Positions 38,322 to 51,800 are shown, numbered from the stretch's first letter. The stretch is DNA of 64,000 nt from Quercus robur (GCF_932294415.1 NC_065537.1:744001-808000); one strand, 5' to 3'. Numbers and translations: made by a program. The notes: generated by a model from the letters alone, not told the origin.

Positions 38322-39081
38322 TATTAGATACTACATATACAATATCAATTCACAATTATTGTTTGTGGAATTCTACTAAATATAACACAAAAGAAAATAA
38401 TAAATTGATCAAATAGTATCTCCTAAATTGAATAGGAATAGGTGCATGGGATCGTTCCGCTTAATTACAGTTTGTTACGTTCAATATCTTCGCATACAAA
38501 AAATTTAAGTATAAATAGTATAAAAAATATGCTCATTAGTTAGAGAAAAAATAATTGCAAAAATCTAAACAATTTAATTTGTATGGAAAGCTAACAAAAG
38601 CAAAATTTAATTTTGAATTTAATGGAATTTTCTCTAAACTTTGGTTTAAAAAAAATATATTACCTAGTTAGTAATAGACCATATATAGTCATGGTATATT
38701 ACATAAATGACTTATAAATTTGAATTGTTTTTATTTATACATAAAAAAAAGGGCTTCATAAATATAAAATCATTCAAACTCTCTCTTCCCCTAATTTTAT
38801 ATATAGAGTTAAATATATTATTAGGTTTTTAATGGTTTATGTATATTAGATTCCTCGTTTTCTAAACTAAATTAACTCATTTGGCACAAAAATTGAAAAA
38901 CTTAGATTAGATGGGACATTTGACCTAAAATTAAACCCTAATTGAAATCCAATTTTCACATTGAATTAACTCATTTTGCACAAAAATTTAAAAACTTAAA
39001 TTAGATGGGACACGTGATACAAAATTAGACTTTAATTAAATCCTAATTTGAAATCTAATTGGATTTTCTCTTAGTTTTGCC

Positions 39082-39118
<37 letters not shown>

Positions 39119-40380
39119 TATTTTTCTCACATTCTCTCACAAAAAAAAAAATGCGACTATTCTCTCTCTCTCTCTCTCTCTCTCTCTTGCAACTCTATTT
39201 TAGGTAGATGAATTTTTTTTTATCTCTACTTAGGTACATTTTAGTGGTGTGTTTTTTGAGTTCCCCATCGCATGTACTCTCTCTCCTTCTTATGTACTCT
39301 ATCTCCCTCTTATAATTTTAGTTTGAGCTAATTCTTAAATATTTTGAAACTGAGAATTTGAGTTCATATCAAAATAAAATCAATATGGCTGTGTATTTGA
39401 ATGTGTCTATCAATTATTTGAGTAATACCCATGTAGATTGTATATATCAATTTTTTGAGTAATACCAATGGTAAATTTGCGATGAGGTTTGATAATTATG
39501 ATAATAATCTCTTTAAGAGAATGGGAATTTTGAATCATTAATTTGAAACTTAAAAAATTTTAGTTCTACCAAAAAAAAAAAAAATTGAAGAATATAGACC
39601 ACTTATAAAAATAATAATATCAATTAAACACACCCAAGTTTCTCAACCAAAAAAAAAAAAAATCTAAAATAATAGAATGATATATTTGTAGAGATAAAGC
39701 TATGGAAAATATTTTTAGAAATAGTTAAATTTTTAAGGAGAACAAATTATCTTCAATAAATTTTAAAGAATAAATTATATATTATACCATATATGAACTA
39801 AGGTAAATAGTAGTGGGGAGACGAAAATGTAAAAGGGAGGAAGAAATGTTTGAGGAAGTGTAACAATAAGTTGAGAAATTAATAATGAGAAGAGTTAAAA
39901 ATAAGAGAGAGATGTTATTTTGATTGTTAAATAATGGAGTTTTTAATTCATCTTAAATGAGTAAATGTAAATAAATAAAAAATACTATAGGAAAAATTAG
40001 AAAGAAAAAGGATAATAACATGATCGTTGATATGGCTCAACTGGAGTTTAGCAAAAATAAATGTTACAATTAAATAATGAAAAAAAAATTTTAATTTGAA
40101 AATACTATCTAATTATCTCAAGGAGTTAACTATTATTGAGAATAAGAAAATTATATGATTATACAAAAATTCATATAATGTAAACAATTGTTAAAATACT
40201 ATGTGAATAATAACAAAGGTTAACAACTGTTAACAAGTTAGTCAATCATATAATCTTATTATTTTAAATTGTTTTACATTAGATAATATTGCAGGAACAA
40301 TATAAATTGGCGAATACAATAAATACAAAATTTAATTTTTGTATAAAATATAAAAAGAGTTACAATTATCATATGCCACC

Positions 40381-40644
40381 TTTGGATTGTAGGGTAGAAA
40401 AAATTGGGTTTGAGAAAATTTGTTTGTTGTGAAAATTTCAAGTAGTAATTCAAAAGGTAATTCATGTTGTAGTTCATTTTTTAATTATATAGTTGTATGA
40501 TGAATTTTGGTTGTAATTTATAAGTTGTTTAGGATATTAAATGCGTGTAGTGTTTGATTTATGGAGTAGTCAATTAATTTTTCATTGTCTTTAAGTTAAT
40601 AAGAAACTTACATATACTTTTTTTTTCTTTTAAAAAAAATTTAG

Positions 40645-40682
<38 letters not shown>

Positions 40683-41018
40683 GAGAGGAAGAAGAAGTAG
40701 AAGATCACCATAAAAAAATTATCACGCACAATACACAGGTTTATTGATAAAAGATTATACCACAGGTTAGTTGGTACATATTTATTAATTCATATATGAA
40801 TCTACTATTAACATCACTTTATTATTCACCTTTAACAAGAGTATATTGGAGTGGACTCGACATGGATTTTTAATTGAGGTGACTATAATTGGTCAAACCT
40901 AATAGACACATTGCACATGTTGCATGTTACCAAATTGCAGGTAATATGCTTCCACCATTAATAAATTGTTAGCTTGATAGCTGTAAAATATTTGTGAAAA
41001 TTTTTCATGTCATTGGAA
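40381..41018. other. AT-rich spacer, with a possible decayed Helitron end
   Basis: An A-tract at 40651-40678 precedes AAATTATCACGCACAATACACAGG (40718-40741), which resembles the Helitron 3' end at 43436-43458 but lacks CTAG. Otherwise nothing recognised. Confidence 0.4.
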
Positions 41019-41497
41019 TCTATATCTATATATTACTAAAAGATAAGGTGTAGCATTTAATGTTCTTACGCTCACATTGAACCACATCAGCAGTCACTTC
41101 CTTACCATTCTTTTTTCTTAATTTTTCCTATAATTTTAAAATACTGCTAAAAAGAAAATCCTCACGTTAATGCTGTATGTCCACCAATCCATAAAGCCCA
41201 AACCCAATCCGAATAGTCTTTACTCTTTAACGGCAATCCTTTTTGTCTCCCCTCCTTTTACTCTACATGTGTTTCATGGTTTCAAAACTTTAGCCCTTCA
41301 ACTTGCTATCGCCAATTCTTCCAAAGACAGTTTCAAAACTTCAGACCTTTGGCTCTCTAATCTAATTAATGATAAATAGATAAATAATTAGACATTCAGA
41401 ATTTTGAGATGCACAGCTATTTTAACACTTCTAGGGCTTAATTGCCCCACAGCATTAGTAAAATTGAAGGCTGGAGGCGCCGCATCACCACACAGAT

Positions 41498-41778
41498 GCA
41501 GGCATTTTTCTACACAGGTAACTTCTCTCTCTCTCTCTCTCTCGCTTTCTTGTCTGATTGCTTGTATTTCTGGCATGGCGCCTCAGCTCTCATTCTCTCA
41601 ACAGCTCAACTTGCCTTCTTCTTTTTCTTTCTTTTCCTGTTTTACTTTCCTCTATGTTTCATCATTTACAATGTAAAGTGTAACAAAGCTTCTGTTTTGT
41701 GTGAACAGTGAATAAATATTGCAGCAAACTAGAGACAACCACCCAACAGTTGCAGACATTTTTCTACAGAGGTAACTC

Positions 41779-41812
<34 letters not shown>

Positions 41813-42012
41813 GCTTTCTTGTCTGACTGCTTCTATCTCTGGCATGGCGCCTCAGCTCTCATTCTCTCAACAGCTCAACTCTGCCTTCTTCTTTTTCTTT
41901 CTTTTCCTGTTTTACTTTCCTCTATGTTTCGTCATTTACAATGTAAAGCGTAGCAAAGCATCTATTCTATGTGAACAGTGAATAAATATTGCAGCAAACT
42001 AGAGACAACCAC
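41498..42012 (+). repeat. 254-bp tandem duplication inside the Helitron
   Basis: The unit GCAG(G/A)CATTTTTCTACA.AGGTAAC, CT-rich tract, TCTGGCATGGCGCCTCAGCT and CAGTGAATAAATATTGCAGC is present at 41498-41751 and 41752-42012. It looks like host-derived non-coding sequence with a possible GT donor at 41517 and acceptor-like ends. The paired ORFs in it are not recognisable. Confidence 0.85.
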
Positions 42013-43164
42013 CCACGTGTATGGTTAAAATTTTTTCTACAAAAGCAATTGTGTTTGCTGTAGCCATGTAGACCCTTTGATTGTGAAGCATATTCAAGCA
42101 TTCCCACTTTCCTAGGTACAGCCGTACAGAGGTATTCTTCTTTACCTTTCTTCTCCTTCTTCTTTTTTCATTCTTTTATTATCATATATTTGTTTGTTTT
42201 TATATTAATCAATATATCATATAATTGTTTCTCAAAAAAAAAAAAAAAAAAAAACATATCATATAACATTATAATTTATAAATGTACCTGATTAAAATTT
42301 ACTTCTATTTATCATTTAATTAATTTATAGATAAACTTCCATAAAAAAATTTAATTTATAGATAAAAATAATATAACATGTATTTTGTTGTACTTGTATT
42401 TTATTAGATGATTTTTATTCATTGAAGTTTGAATGATTATTTTTAAATTATTAGTATTTTTTTTTTATCTTAGTCATTATACTTTGCCCATTTCATAGTT
42501 GATTAAAGATATTAAATTTTTTTTGTCAATTTTGTCTCATTATTGTTTAATTTTAATTAGATACACATTTTGTAGCATATATTGAATTATAAACTACTTA
42601 ACTTTTTTTCTTTTTTTTTTTTTGAGAAACTATAAACTTGTATGTACATTACTATTTTAGATTTTATAGTGAAAATTGTTAGTCGACTGAATATTCGATG
42701 ATGAACTTCAGGTACCCACATCAAAAATTACACCTTTAAGACTTGAATGCAAAACTAGGTACTGCTTATTTATTTATTTATTTAAATGTTAAATTTTTTA
42801 TAATGGGTTTTATTTATTTTGATCATTATGATATTTGTAGGTGAACATCTTTATAGTTTTTGTCAGTCACAATTATAAAAAGGTGGTCAAGAGGAGTAAG
42901 AAATAAAATAGAGATGGTTATACAATGGACATTGAAAACATTGTAGTGCAATAAAATCAACCATTACATTCACTTAATTAAATCAATAATCAACAGTACA
43001 AAATAATATAATACAAAATTTAAATTAAAACTAATCAAATTCTGACTAGAGAAATTATATTTCCTATCATAACTAAAAATGAGATGTTCTTCAGTAATTT
43101 AGAAATTATATTAGAAATAAAATTGGAAAATTTTATAATCTCATTTTTTGACATTTCATTTAAC

Positions 43165-43207
<43 letters not shown>

Positions 43208-43348
43208 CATAATCTTCATACACCATGACTTAAAAAGATCTAATAAATAGTTCTTCCTCTTATTTAATTTCTATGTTATGCAAATCATCAACCAATAAAT
43301 ATATGATAATGGTGAAAAACGTTATAGACAACATTATGAAAAATATGA

Positions 43349-43359
<11 letters not shown>

Positions 43360-43391
<32 letters not shown>
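43360..43391 (+). repeat. A-tract near the Helitron 3' end
   Basis: About 32 consecutive A. Confidence 0.9.
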
Positions 43392-43395
<4 letters not shown>

Positions 43396-43510
43396 TTATA
43401 AAGTCTAGGGACTAAAATAGTATTTTACCTAAAAAATTATCACGCGCAACGCACGGGTCTGTGACTAGTTATTTGTAATTTAAGAAGCTTATATCTTTTT
43501 AAGAAATTTA

Positions 43511-43710
43511 GGGTCCGTTTGGGATCCGTTTATTTTGCTAAAACTGAAAACTTTTTGCTAAAAGTACTGTAAATAAAAGTAAAATTTAACTGAAACAGTA
43601 TAATAGAACCTATGAATAATGCCAAAAAGTGTAGTAGAACCCATGAATAATAGTAAAAATAAGCTAAATAATAAAATAAGTTGGTAAAAATAATTTTTGT
43701 CAAACAACAC
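43511..43710 (-). mobile_element. Tourist-like MITE, 200 bp, same family as 6408-6601
   Basis: TTA on both sides (43508-43510, 43711-43713). It begins GGGTCCGTTTGGG and ends TCAAACAACAC. Its reverse complement matches 6408-6601 over nearly its whole length, including 'GTACTTTTAG' and 'AAATAA.CG.ATCC'. Confidence 0.8.
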
Positions 43711-43713
43711 TTA

Positions 43714-44273
43714 CTAATCATGATTGTAAATTTAGAACCAATTGCCTTACCATTTTTCCTTTCCATCTCTTCAAATTAGTATTATATATTAGATTTTTTT
43801 CTCAATCTCTTTAGTACGAAGCTTCATATAGCCAGAATAAGTTTTTCGATTCAACCTAGAGTAATAACAATTAAAATTATTATTGTTGATATTAGAGTGC
43901 CTGAAAGCTGAATACTTCTACTTCAAATCATCTTAAATATAGTGACATCATTACAAGAAACCCAAGGAAACCAATTCAGTATATTGATTAAGTCTTGAAT
44001 ATTAACACCCGCCCCCCAGAAGGAAAGAAAAAAAAAAGTGAATACAAAACCTTTGAATGAAGATTTCCATCCCTACATATATAATATATTTATTCCTCTT
44101 CATCTGAAATGTGAATCAATGAAATAATGTTATGCTCCAGAGAGGTCTTCTTTAGTACACCATCAACAAATATGTCTAATTAGGATTCATTTGTTTGTTT
44201 CTGCTCTTCATACAATGTAAATTCCCTCCAGAAATGTATAAAATCGTCAAATTAGAAGGCGGGTCTCTTATTT
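43714..44273 (-). other. kinase 3' flank
   Basis: Probable 3' UTR of the kinase gene to about 44100, then AT-rich spacer. No other gene seen. Confidence 0.5.
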
Positions 44274-46841
44274 CTAAAAGTACTCGAAATCTATATAAGG
44301 AGGATCCTTAGGACTATTGCTGTTTTTGTCACCTCCTCCAATTTCTGTCATTTTCTTCTCTGCAGGGATTGCCTCTTTGCTAGCATATTGTGAGAAGTCT
44401 ACAGGATCAGGAACGTGGGGAGGTGTTGCACATCTCACCAAGGCCCAGTTCACTCCCTCAAAAAATGGGTGTTGTTTTATTTCTGTAGCACCCCTTTTAT
44501 ATGCAATCCGCTTATTTGGTTCTTTTACCAAAAGTCCTCGTATGAGATCACGAGCCACATTGCTTACTTGTGGAGTTTCAGGAAATCTAAGTGGCTGGCC
44601 TACAACATTGAAGAGTGTGGCACGATTGCCTGAACCTTTGAAGGGAGTTGTCCCATGCAATAGCTCATACAAGAAGATGCCAAATGTCCACCAATCCACT
44701 GCACTACCATGACCCTCGCCACGGATGATCTCCGGTGCTAGATATTCATGTGTACCAACAAAGGACATTGAGCGCACATTTGTTGGCTCTGCCATCAATT
44801 CAGGAAGGGAGCCTCCAGCACACAAACCAGAATCTGATTTTGATTTTCTATTCTTTTTACTTGGTAAAATGCGTGGAAGAAAATTTGATGGCTGCATACA
44901 ACCATGAATTACCAACTCATTATCTAAGATTCCCCCAGCAACACCAATGTTGTTTACATTGGTAGCTGAAGACTTCACAAGTGTAGGACTCACGGAGCAA
45001 CGTAGGGATAAGTCAAAATCCGAGAGCATGATATGGCCCGCTTCTCTCACTAGTACATTTTCAGGCTTCAAATCCCTGTATACAATTCCTAGCATGTGCA
45101 GGTACTCAAGTGCTAACAACACCTCTGATGCATAAAACCTGTTAAAAGATGTAAGAACTTAAGAAATCTATTTCCTCTGAATGTCTAAAATCAAATCAAC
45201 ACAAGAAATTCAGTTCACTAAGCAAATTTCGATGAGTGTTAATAATTCTTTAAAATTTTTAGACCTCCTTTATTCTGGTTGGTCTAATAGTGCAAGGTAA
45301 TGCTATATCAAATCCCTGCATACAATGCCTAGTATGTGTAGGTACTCAAGTGCTAACAACACCTCTGATGAAAAAAATAAACCTGTTAAAAGATGTAAGA
45401 ACTTAAGAAATATGTTTGCTCTCAATGTCTAAAATCAAATCAACACAAGAAATTCAATTCAATAAGCAAATTTAGATAAGTACTAATAATTCTTTAAAAA
45501 TCTTAGGCCTCCTTTATTCTAGTTGTTCAAATAGTATGATGTATATGCCTTAAATACCATCATAAAATAAAATTCATCATCAGAAAAATAAACCAGTTTC
45601 AACAATTTGTAGAAAGATAAACTTGACTGATAATCAAAGAATACAGTGAAAATGTAAATAGGTGGTAAGTACTAACCGTGCAGCCTCCTCAGTGAAGTGT
45701 TTGTTGGGTTGTTTCTGGCGAAGAGAATGAAGATTACCACCACTACAGAATTCCATGATCAAACAATAGAATTTATCAGTCTCAAAGTATGAATATAGAG
45801 TAGGCAAGAATGGGTGGTCAAGAAGTCCAAGTATCTCCCTTTCTGTCTGTGCTCGCAAAAGCTTGTTTCTACTCGCAAGAGAGCCCTTGTCCATGACTTT
45901 CATGGCAAAATAGGTCTTTGTTCCTCTAAGCTCGACAACATAAACACTCCCAATATCTCCAAAACCAATGCGCTTGAGAAGCCGAAAATGGCTAAGATTT
46001 AGAGGGCAACCTTTGGAAACTATGTTAATGGCATCCCACCGTACATCTCCACCGGTGTGTGGCCTGAGGGGTGTGTTGGAGCCCTCTAAGCTATTGCTAC
46101 GAGAACCATTCACAATCCCTTGGCTAGGGTTGGTGAAGGAACTGGTACTCTTTCCACCATTTGTCTTTGTGCTTGCTGGTGTTACTCCAGCTATCCCTGC
46201 TGTTGGAGTTATTGGGAATCCAGATTTTCTAGGTGTCCTTGGGCTTGGAATTCCATTACAGCTTGGGCTAGGAATTCCATTATAGCTTGGGCTAGGAATT
46301 CCTTTATAGGCACTGTTGGAATTAGAAACAAACTTGCCAACTGGCTGCTCCAAGTTTCTGAGATCAGATGGTGGGTCAATTGTCAAATTTGGTTTCCTTC
46401 TGGACTTTGGATCCTTCTGTCCAGGTTTACTTGTTGGATCTTGAGATGAATCAACATAAGCTTTTGCTACTTTATCGAGTTTTTTCGGCTCATACAGTAA
46501 GTGATTGTCTGAACCAGCAGCACTATTTGCAACATCAACCATCTTTTTGGGTCCCCATGGTGCTTTTTCAGATGAAATGTGGCTCATCTGTATTAACAAA
46601 TGAAAATTTTATTTTTATCACAATATGTAATTCTTCACATGTTTAAATAATTAGTCTAAACTAATTTACAGTTTTATTTCCTCTTCTCAATAATTTCATT
46701 GAAGAGTAATCCATTTCAAACAATAATATCATGTCTATTGTTAGATTTGTTTCTAAAAAGAATGGTAGTGCATGAATGAGTCTAGATATAGAGCATATTT
46801 ACCTCAGATGAGTCTGGCCTCTTGACAGGATTTGATGACAT
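44274..46841 (-). CDS. AGC-VIII (AGC1 group, D6PK-like) Ser/Thr protein kinase, complete, 3 coding exons
   Basis: Phosphorylates Ser/Thr on target proteins; relatives act at the plasma membrane in auxin transport and cell polarity or pollen-tube growth. Coding exons 46841-46803, 46587-45677 and 45138-44274 total 1815 bp, 604 residues, all GT..AG. The first exon gives [13 protein letters not shown]; the frame opens into an intron upstream of 46587, so an ATG at 46599 is not the start. The N-terminal ~200 residues are Ser/Pro-rich with three GIPSP repeats (about 109-129). The kinase domain starts near 214: Gly loop GFGDIGSV, Lys about 243 (YFAMKV), catalytic YRDLKPEN with Asp about 339, and DFD (about 357-359) instead of DFG, the hallmark of plant AGC-VIII kinases. 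A ~75-residue insertion follows before [12 protein letters not shown]. The C terminus DFEYF resembles the FxxF PDK1-docking motif. Closest by eye to AGC1.5/AGC1.7. Confidence 0.93.
45308..45530 (-). pseudogene. partial duplicate of kinase exon 3 with its flanking intron
   Basis: 45308-45530 is a ~90% copy of 45069-45290: the first ~70 coding bases of exon 3 plus adjacent intron. It lies in the last intron. The copy keeps an AG acceptor-like site but has four extra bases near 45371-45376, which would shift the frame. It is a non-functional exon remnant. Confidence 0.85.
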
Positions 46842-47700
46842 TTTTAAGGCTACGAAACACCACCACTCAGCAGGAGCTCTGACAAGTTTTGTATAAATAT
46901 GAATTATTTCTCCCAAAATAAAATGCATAACAAATTTGTAACAGATGACATGATGTGATCTTGTGTGTATTGAAAGGTTGGACATTCGAGATCTTGTGTA
47001 TCGATACAATATTCTCAGATTAATCAGCAACTAGATCCTCCATTCAAATGAATCATAATCTATAAACCTTGTGGACAATGCAGTTGCCAATTCTTCTATA
47101 CATGTATCCATAATAATCATTTATGAGCCTAAACTCCTTTACGTGTATGAAATTTTGCAATGAATAAGAACATGTCAAACAAATAAGTCCATAGCAGAAG
47201 CTACCAACTTTTGAAACATGTATTATGCATACCAAATCAACATGAGTGGCATGCACGTTATGGTACGACACAACACACAAAACAAAAGGTCATAGTTGGA
47301 TTAAAAAAAAATGCAGACAAGCAAAAAACAATACAACAAGAAGCACACACACACAAAAACAAGGAAAAGATCAATGCAAATGCAAAACTAGCAGAGACCA
47401 ATATGATAAAATATAGAAGGGAATGCAGGACAAACCAGAAATTGAACAATGATAGCAGCAAGAGGAACCAAGTTGTAATTTTTTTTGTTTGTGTTCCTGA
47501 CAAGTCATTGCATTTGTGTTGAATAATATGAATGAAAGGGAACAACTTTTTGTTGGAATTTGGGAGAGAAAAAAGAGGAGAGGGAGTAAAGGGAGGGAGG
47601 GAAAGAGAAAGGAAAAGGAAACTGGGTGTTGAGAGTGAATGAGTTGGAACTTGTTCTTGATTGAACCACCATGCACCACCCATCATCAGGAGTGACAATT
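46842..47700 (-). promoter_or_regulatory. kinase 5' leader and possible leader intron
   Basis: On the minus strand 47640-47480 is pyrimidine-rich (runs of CTTTC/TCTCC), typical of plant 5' UTRs. The ATG lies 700 bases further on, so a leader intron is likely. ORFs called here are low-complexity. Confidence 0.35.
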
Positions 47701-48887
47701 TTTAAGAGAAATTTGTGGAACAAAATTGAGAGACTAATAACAGAACTACAATTAGAAAATCTCAATTTTATATTTTGTATATAAAAAATAATAATAAAAA
47801 AGCAAAAAAATAAATAAATAAATCAATTTGTGTGAGTGTCAAGGAGAAAAAGAGAGAGTGTTTCAAACTTGTAACAGGAAGGAAAGAGAAAAGAAAGAAA
47901 AGGTCATGAGTGGAGACGGATGGATAGGCACTTAGTTCTCTCTATCCTTCAATTCAAACTCTATAACTTACCAAATTTAGCCTAAACTAAAACTAACAGA
48001 ATTGGGCAGTAATTTCATTGCGGGTAACTTGTTTCATGACGTAAATTATTTATTTATTTCATTTTTTGTTTTTGGATCAAGTAAGACACATTGCACAAAT
48101 TGCATGTCACTAAAGCAATATCACTACATTACCATGTCACCATTTTTTTAAGGGCAAATTACATTTTCCCTATCATAATCTTTCACAGAGCTTTTTACAA
48201 TCCCCTCCCCCCACCCCCAATTTCAAATTACTAAATTACAAACATTCTAATTTGAGAGAATTGTATTAATATCCACTCCACTATTCTATCTAAATTAGGG
48301 GTTCATTTAAGAGGAAATGATGTTGAAAAACAACTCATTGATTAAATTGCCACTCATTGATTACAATAGTAAACAAACCAAAACTGAGCACTACCATTCG
48401 GTCTTCTTTAGCACGACTTGAATACTTAGTACATGTTTGAGAATCTCATAGTTTTTAGTAGCTTATAATAATATACTGAGGTTTTCTATTATTATACTCA
48501 GCTCTCTTGTAATTTATAATAATACACACCTACCCTAAAATTTAAACTATTGATACTGCTTTCCCCTAAATAGTTGAAAAAATATTTTAAAAATTTCCCA
48601 AAAAGAAAAGGATTAGAAAAAAATTCCAAATTTACTATTAGAGAGAGTATAGAACCTATAGATGACTGTTTAAGTGAAGGTAAAACCAAAAAAAAATTAA
48701 AGTTTTTATTTTTAAGTATTTTTACACTCATTCAACCTTAATGCAATTTTGCCTATGTGTCCCTTGAAACTTCTACATTAATGGTTAAAAAAAAAACAAA
48801 AAACAAAAAAAAACAAAGGTGGAAAAGCAAATGTAAATCCCAAAGCTATATCCAAGGAACAGGAGTAGTAAGTCAAGTTGAAGAACA
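47701..48887. promoter_or_regulatory. shared divergent upstream region of kinase and nitrobindin genes
   Basis: About 1.2 kb with no ORF, between two genes transcribed away from each other. It contains GA-rich sequence (47845-47905) and AT-rich sequence with no certain TATA box. Confidence 0.45.
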
Positions 48888-51800
48888 ATGGAGAGCCCAA
48901 CACCAACACCAACACCAACACCATCTTCATCATCATCAGCATCAGCATCGGCCGTACACCCAGGAATAGCACCAATATCATATCTGCTGGGAACATGGAG
49001 AGGCCAAGGAGAAGGTGGTTTTCCCACCATCAATTCCTTCTCTTACATCGAAGAGCTTCATTTCTCTCACAACTCTTCCAAGCCCGTCATTGCTTACTCC
49101 CAGAAGACTTGGAAACTCCATTCTGGGGAGCCCATGCACTCTGAGAGTGGCTATTGGAGACCCAGACCCGATGGTACCATTGAAGTTGTCATTGCTCAAA
49201 GCACTGGCCTTGTTGAAGTCCTGGTAGGTACTGCAGGGTAGCACTACTTATCTATGTTTTTTGTGCCCACTCATCAATTCTAAACTTAATAGTAATTATC
49301 TCTCTTTTTTCTTTTCTGACTTCACTTGGGTTATTGTTTCAAACAATGAAGAAATGGGTCAAAGTTGATTCTTTGATTTGATGCAAAATTCTGGGAATCA
49401 AGAAGCTATCTTTTCTTTAATTTATGTAATATGAAATCATAAGCAGTTCACATATATCATTGTTCTCTGTTTGGGGATGAATGTGGTGTTGATGTTATAT
49501 TTGTATCCATTCCAGAAAGGGGAATATGATGCAGAAGAAAAAGTCATAAGGCTTCAAAGTGAGCTTGTGGGCAATGCTTCTAAGGTAATTTATACTGATT
49601 ATTGATTGTGGTATCATGATGCAAAACAGGTTTAAGATATGATGGGTTCACATAGAAGAATATCCTACTATTTAATTTTCCTACTAAATGAATGAGTTTT
49701 CTTTAGAACTACTTAACTCTCCTATGACAACTCAGTTTTGCCCTCTTCAGTATGGATTGGTTGTGCTGATAAATTCATGGTTATTTTAGAGGTTATATGT
49801 AAAAATGGTGAGAAATGAGCTTTCTTAACCGTCTCTATTCTTTATTTTTATTTTTTGAAGTGGAGGTAGAGCTGTATTTTCTTTTTTCCTATTGTTGTCA
49901 AAAGGTGAAAGTTTTGTAGATGCATTTGATAATTGGTATATATATGATAATGTTATCCGGGAAATGGCTATGGAATTCTTCTAATGACGTGTAGAGAGCA
50001 TTCATAGGTGAATACTTTCTTGTTAAGCGGTTGTTTTATACTCCAATGAAGATAACAGACTCCATTATTGTTTTCATCTTTTTCCCTCTCATTTTGGCCT
50101 AAAGACACTTTATATGAGAAGGAATATTAACATGATCCTTATATGTCTAATCTAAATTTATTTATTGCAAAAAGTGTCAAGATGGTGCTCTAGTGCAGAG
50201 AAAGTTAAGTTCTTCAACTTGACCTTGAGACAGAAGATACCTCCAAAACGTGCATTTGAGTTGAGCTTTGAATAGCAATGTTAAAGATTGCTTGCATCAT
50301 CTTTGTTGTGGAGATTCAGTTACATTTGAGGTTTGTCCTTGGGAGAGGTTCTCGTCACTTGACTTTTGACTTAAATTGATTGTGATAATGCCTCTGGAAA
50401 ATCTGTAGGGATCTGTGATCTCAACTAAAAATCGAGGTAGAGTCATAGGCAATTCATTCTTGATGGTCCTTTTCTGTTTAATGGGTATGTTTTACGTACT
50501 TTACTTCCCCTCGTGCTTACTATTCATCTGCCCATCTGGACACTTGATGCCTGGTATTTGGAAGTTATAATTATTATTGCTTCAATAGATTCATAAAAAA
50601 TAGGGATATAGAATGATCACCAACGGCATTTAACCTGAAGCAGAGTATACAAATCTAATTATTTAATAGTGTAAAGGCATTCTTTTGTTGGTGAATAAGT
50701 GAGTTGATGATTAAAATTGGTTGTTATTAGTACTGCCCACTATCATCCTGTTTTGAGTCTGTAAAATTTGTTTTGCATATTACTAGAGTCAAATAGATTG
50801 CACTAATCTCTCTACTTTTGCCTCTAAATGATGTGACCTTGCCTTTGCAAGAGCTTCCCAATCAAAATTTTAGGACTTGGACATTGTGTTATATTGATAT
50901 TAGCCACCCACTTCGATTCTTTTCTACTTATATTCTGCCTCCCACTTCCTCTAAGCACAAGCAATTAGACTGTTATAACTTATTACTTACATATATTGCA
51001 TAATAAATTAAGCATTTCTATTGCATTTAATGTTTAGACCAGCATCTAAGTTATCAGATGATTTCTGATTCCATGATTATCTGGTTAGTTTTGGTTTAGT
51101 ATTGTTGAATAGTACATATATCATGCAATGTTGATGAGAAGTTGATAACTGTCACTAAGATGACAGTTTTAAGATAATGATTTAGAAGTGTGCAAAGAAA
51201 ACTTCTGATGGGACTGGTAAAAGAAGTGTCCTTCTGTGAGATAAAAGGCCTATTTGGGCCAAGCAAGTCTGATCATATCTACAGATTTGATAAATGTCCC
51301 TCTCTCTCGGGTAAAAGGATATGAACAAAACAGACCAAGAGATCACTGGGGAGGGCCTATCTTGATTTATGGAAGTATCATGGGGACATGAGGAAGGTAT
51401 ACCAGGTGACATTCTGAGGGATATTAATGGTCATTCTAAAGGACACTAATAAGGGAAGTGATTGTAATTTTGTAATTTATTAACTGAGAAAATTTGTTGC
51501 ACTTTTGGAAATGATGATTTGTAAGATCAAGCATCATTTAAATTCTAAAACTGATATAATTATGTGTCTATGCAAGCATCTTGTTGGACTAATCTACACG
51601 CTAATATTATAAATGAATTTATTTCTGACAATCTATTGGTTGTTCATTCAAATTCTTTAAGCAATTTTGATGCTTTGGTAAGAAAATTCCTTTTTTCTCT
51701 ATTGTGGACACCAGATGCAGCCATGCAGTCCCCCAATCTTATTGTTGGATGATGGAGGCCCATTGAACCTGATTGACTCTATGCGATTTGATTTGATTTA

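Larger units (their letters stand above)
37705..40380 (+). repeat. 2.4-kb dispersed repeat, copy B
   Basis: Collinear with copy A (8735-13034) and on the same strand. It lacks the 1858-bp solo LTR but carries a Stowaway MITE that copy A lacks. It also has a small insertion near 38755-38825 relative to copy A. No conserved ORF. Confidence 0.85.
41025..43468 (+). mobile_element. non-autonomous Helitron, about 2.44 kb
   Basis: The left end reads A|TCTATATATTACTAAAAG, matching the TC start and TATATTACTAAAAG word typical of plant Helitrons; a start at 41019 is also possible. The right end is a GC-rich hairpin region CACGCGCAACGCACGGG followed by CTAG at 43465-43468 and a host T, again the Helitron signature. 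The unit encodes no Rep/helicase. It holds a 254-bp tandem duplication and a TA microsatellite (43172-43204). Confidence 0.7.

Noticed and set aside
46588-46599. Kinase start at 46599 (MLIQMSH)
   Set aside because: This ATG lies in intron sequence just before an AG acceptor; an upstream coding exon at 46841-46803 joins in frame.
47258-47698. 146-residue minus-strand ORF upstream of the kinase
   Set aside because: Phe/Ser/Leu-rich product of a pyrimidine-rich leader with competing frames of the same kind; no family resemblance.
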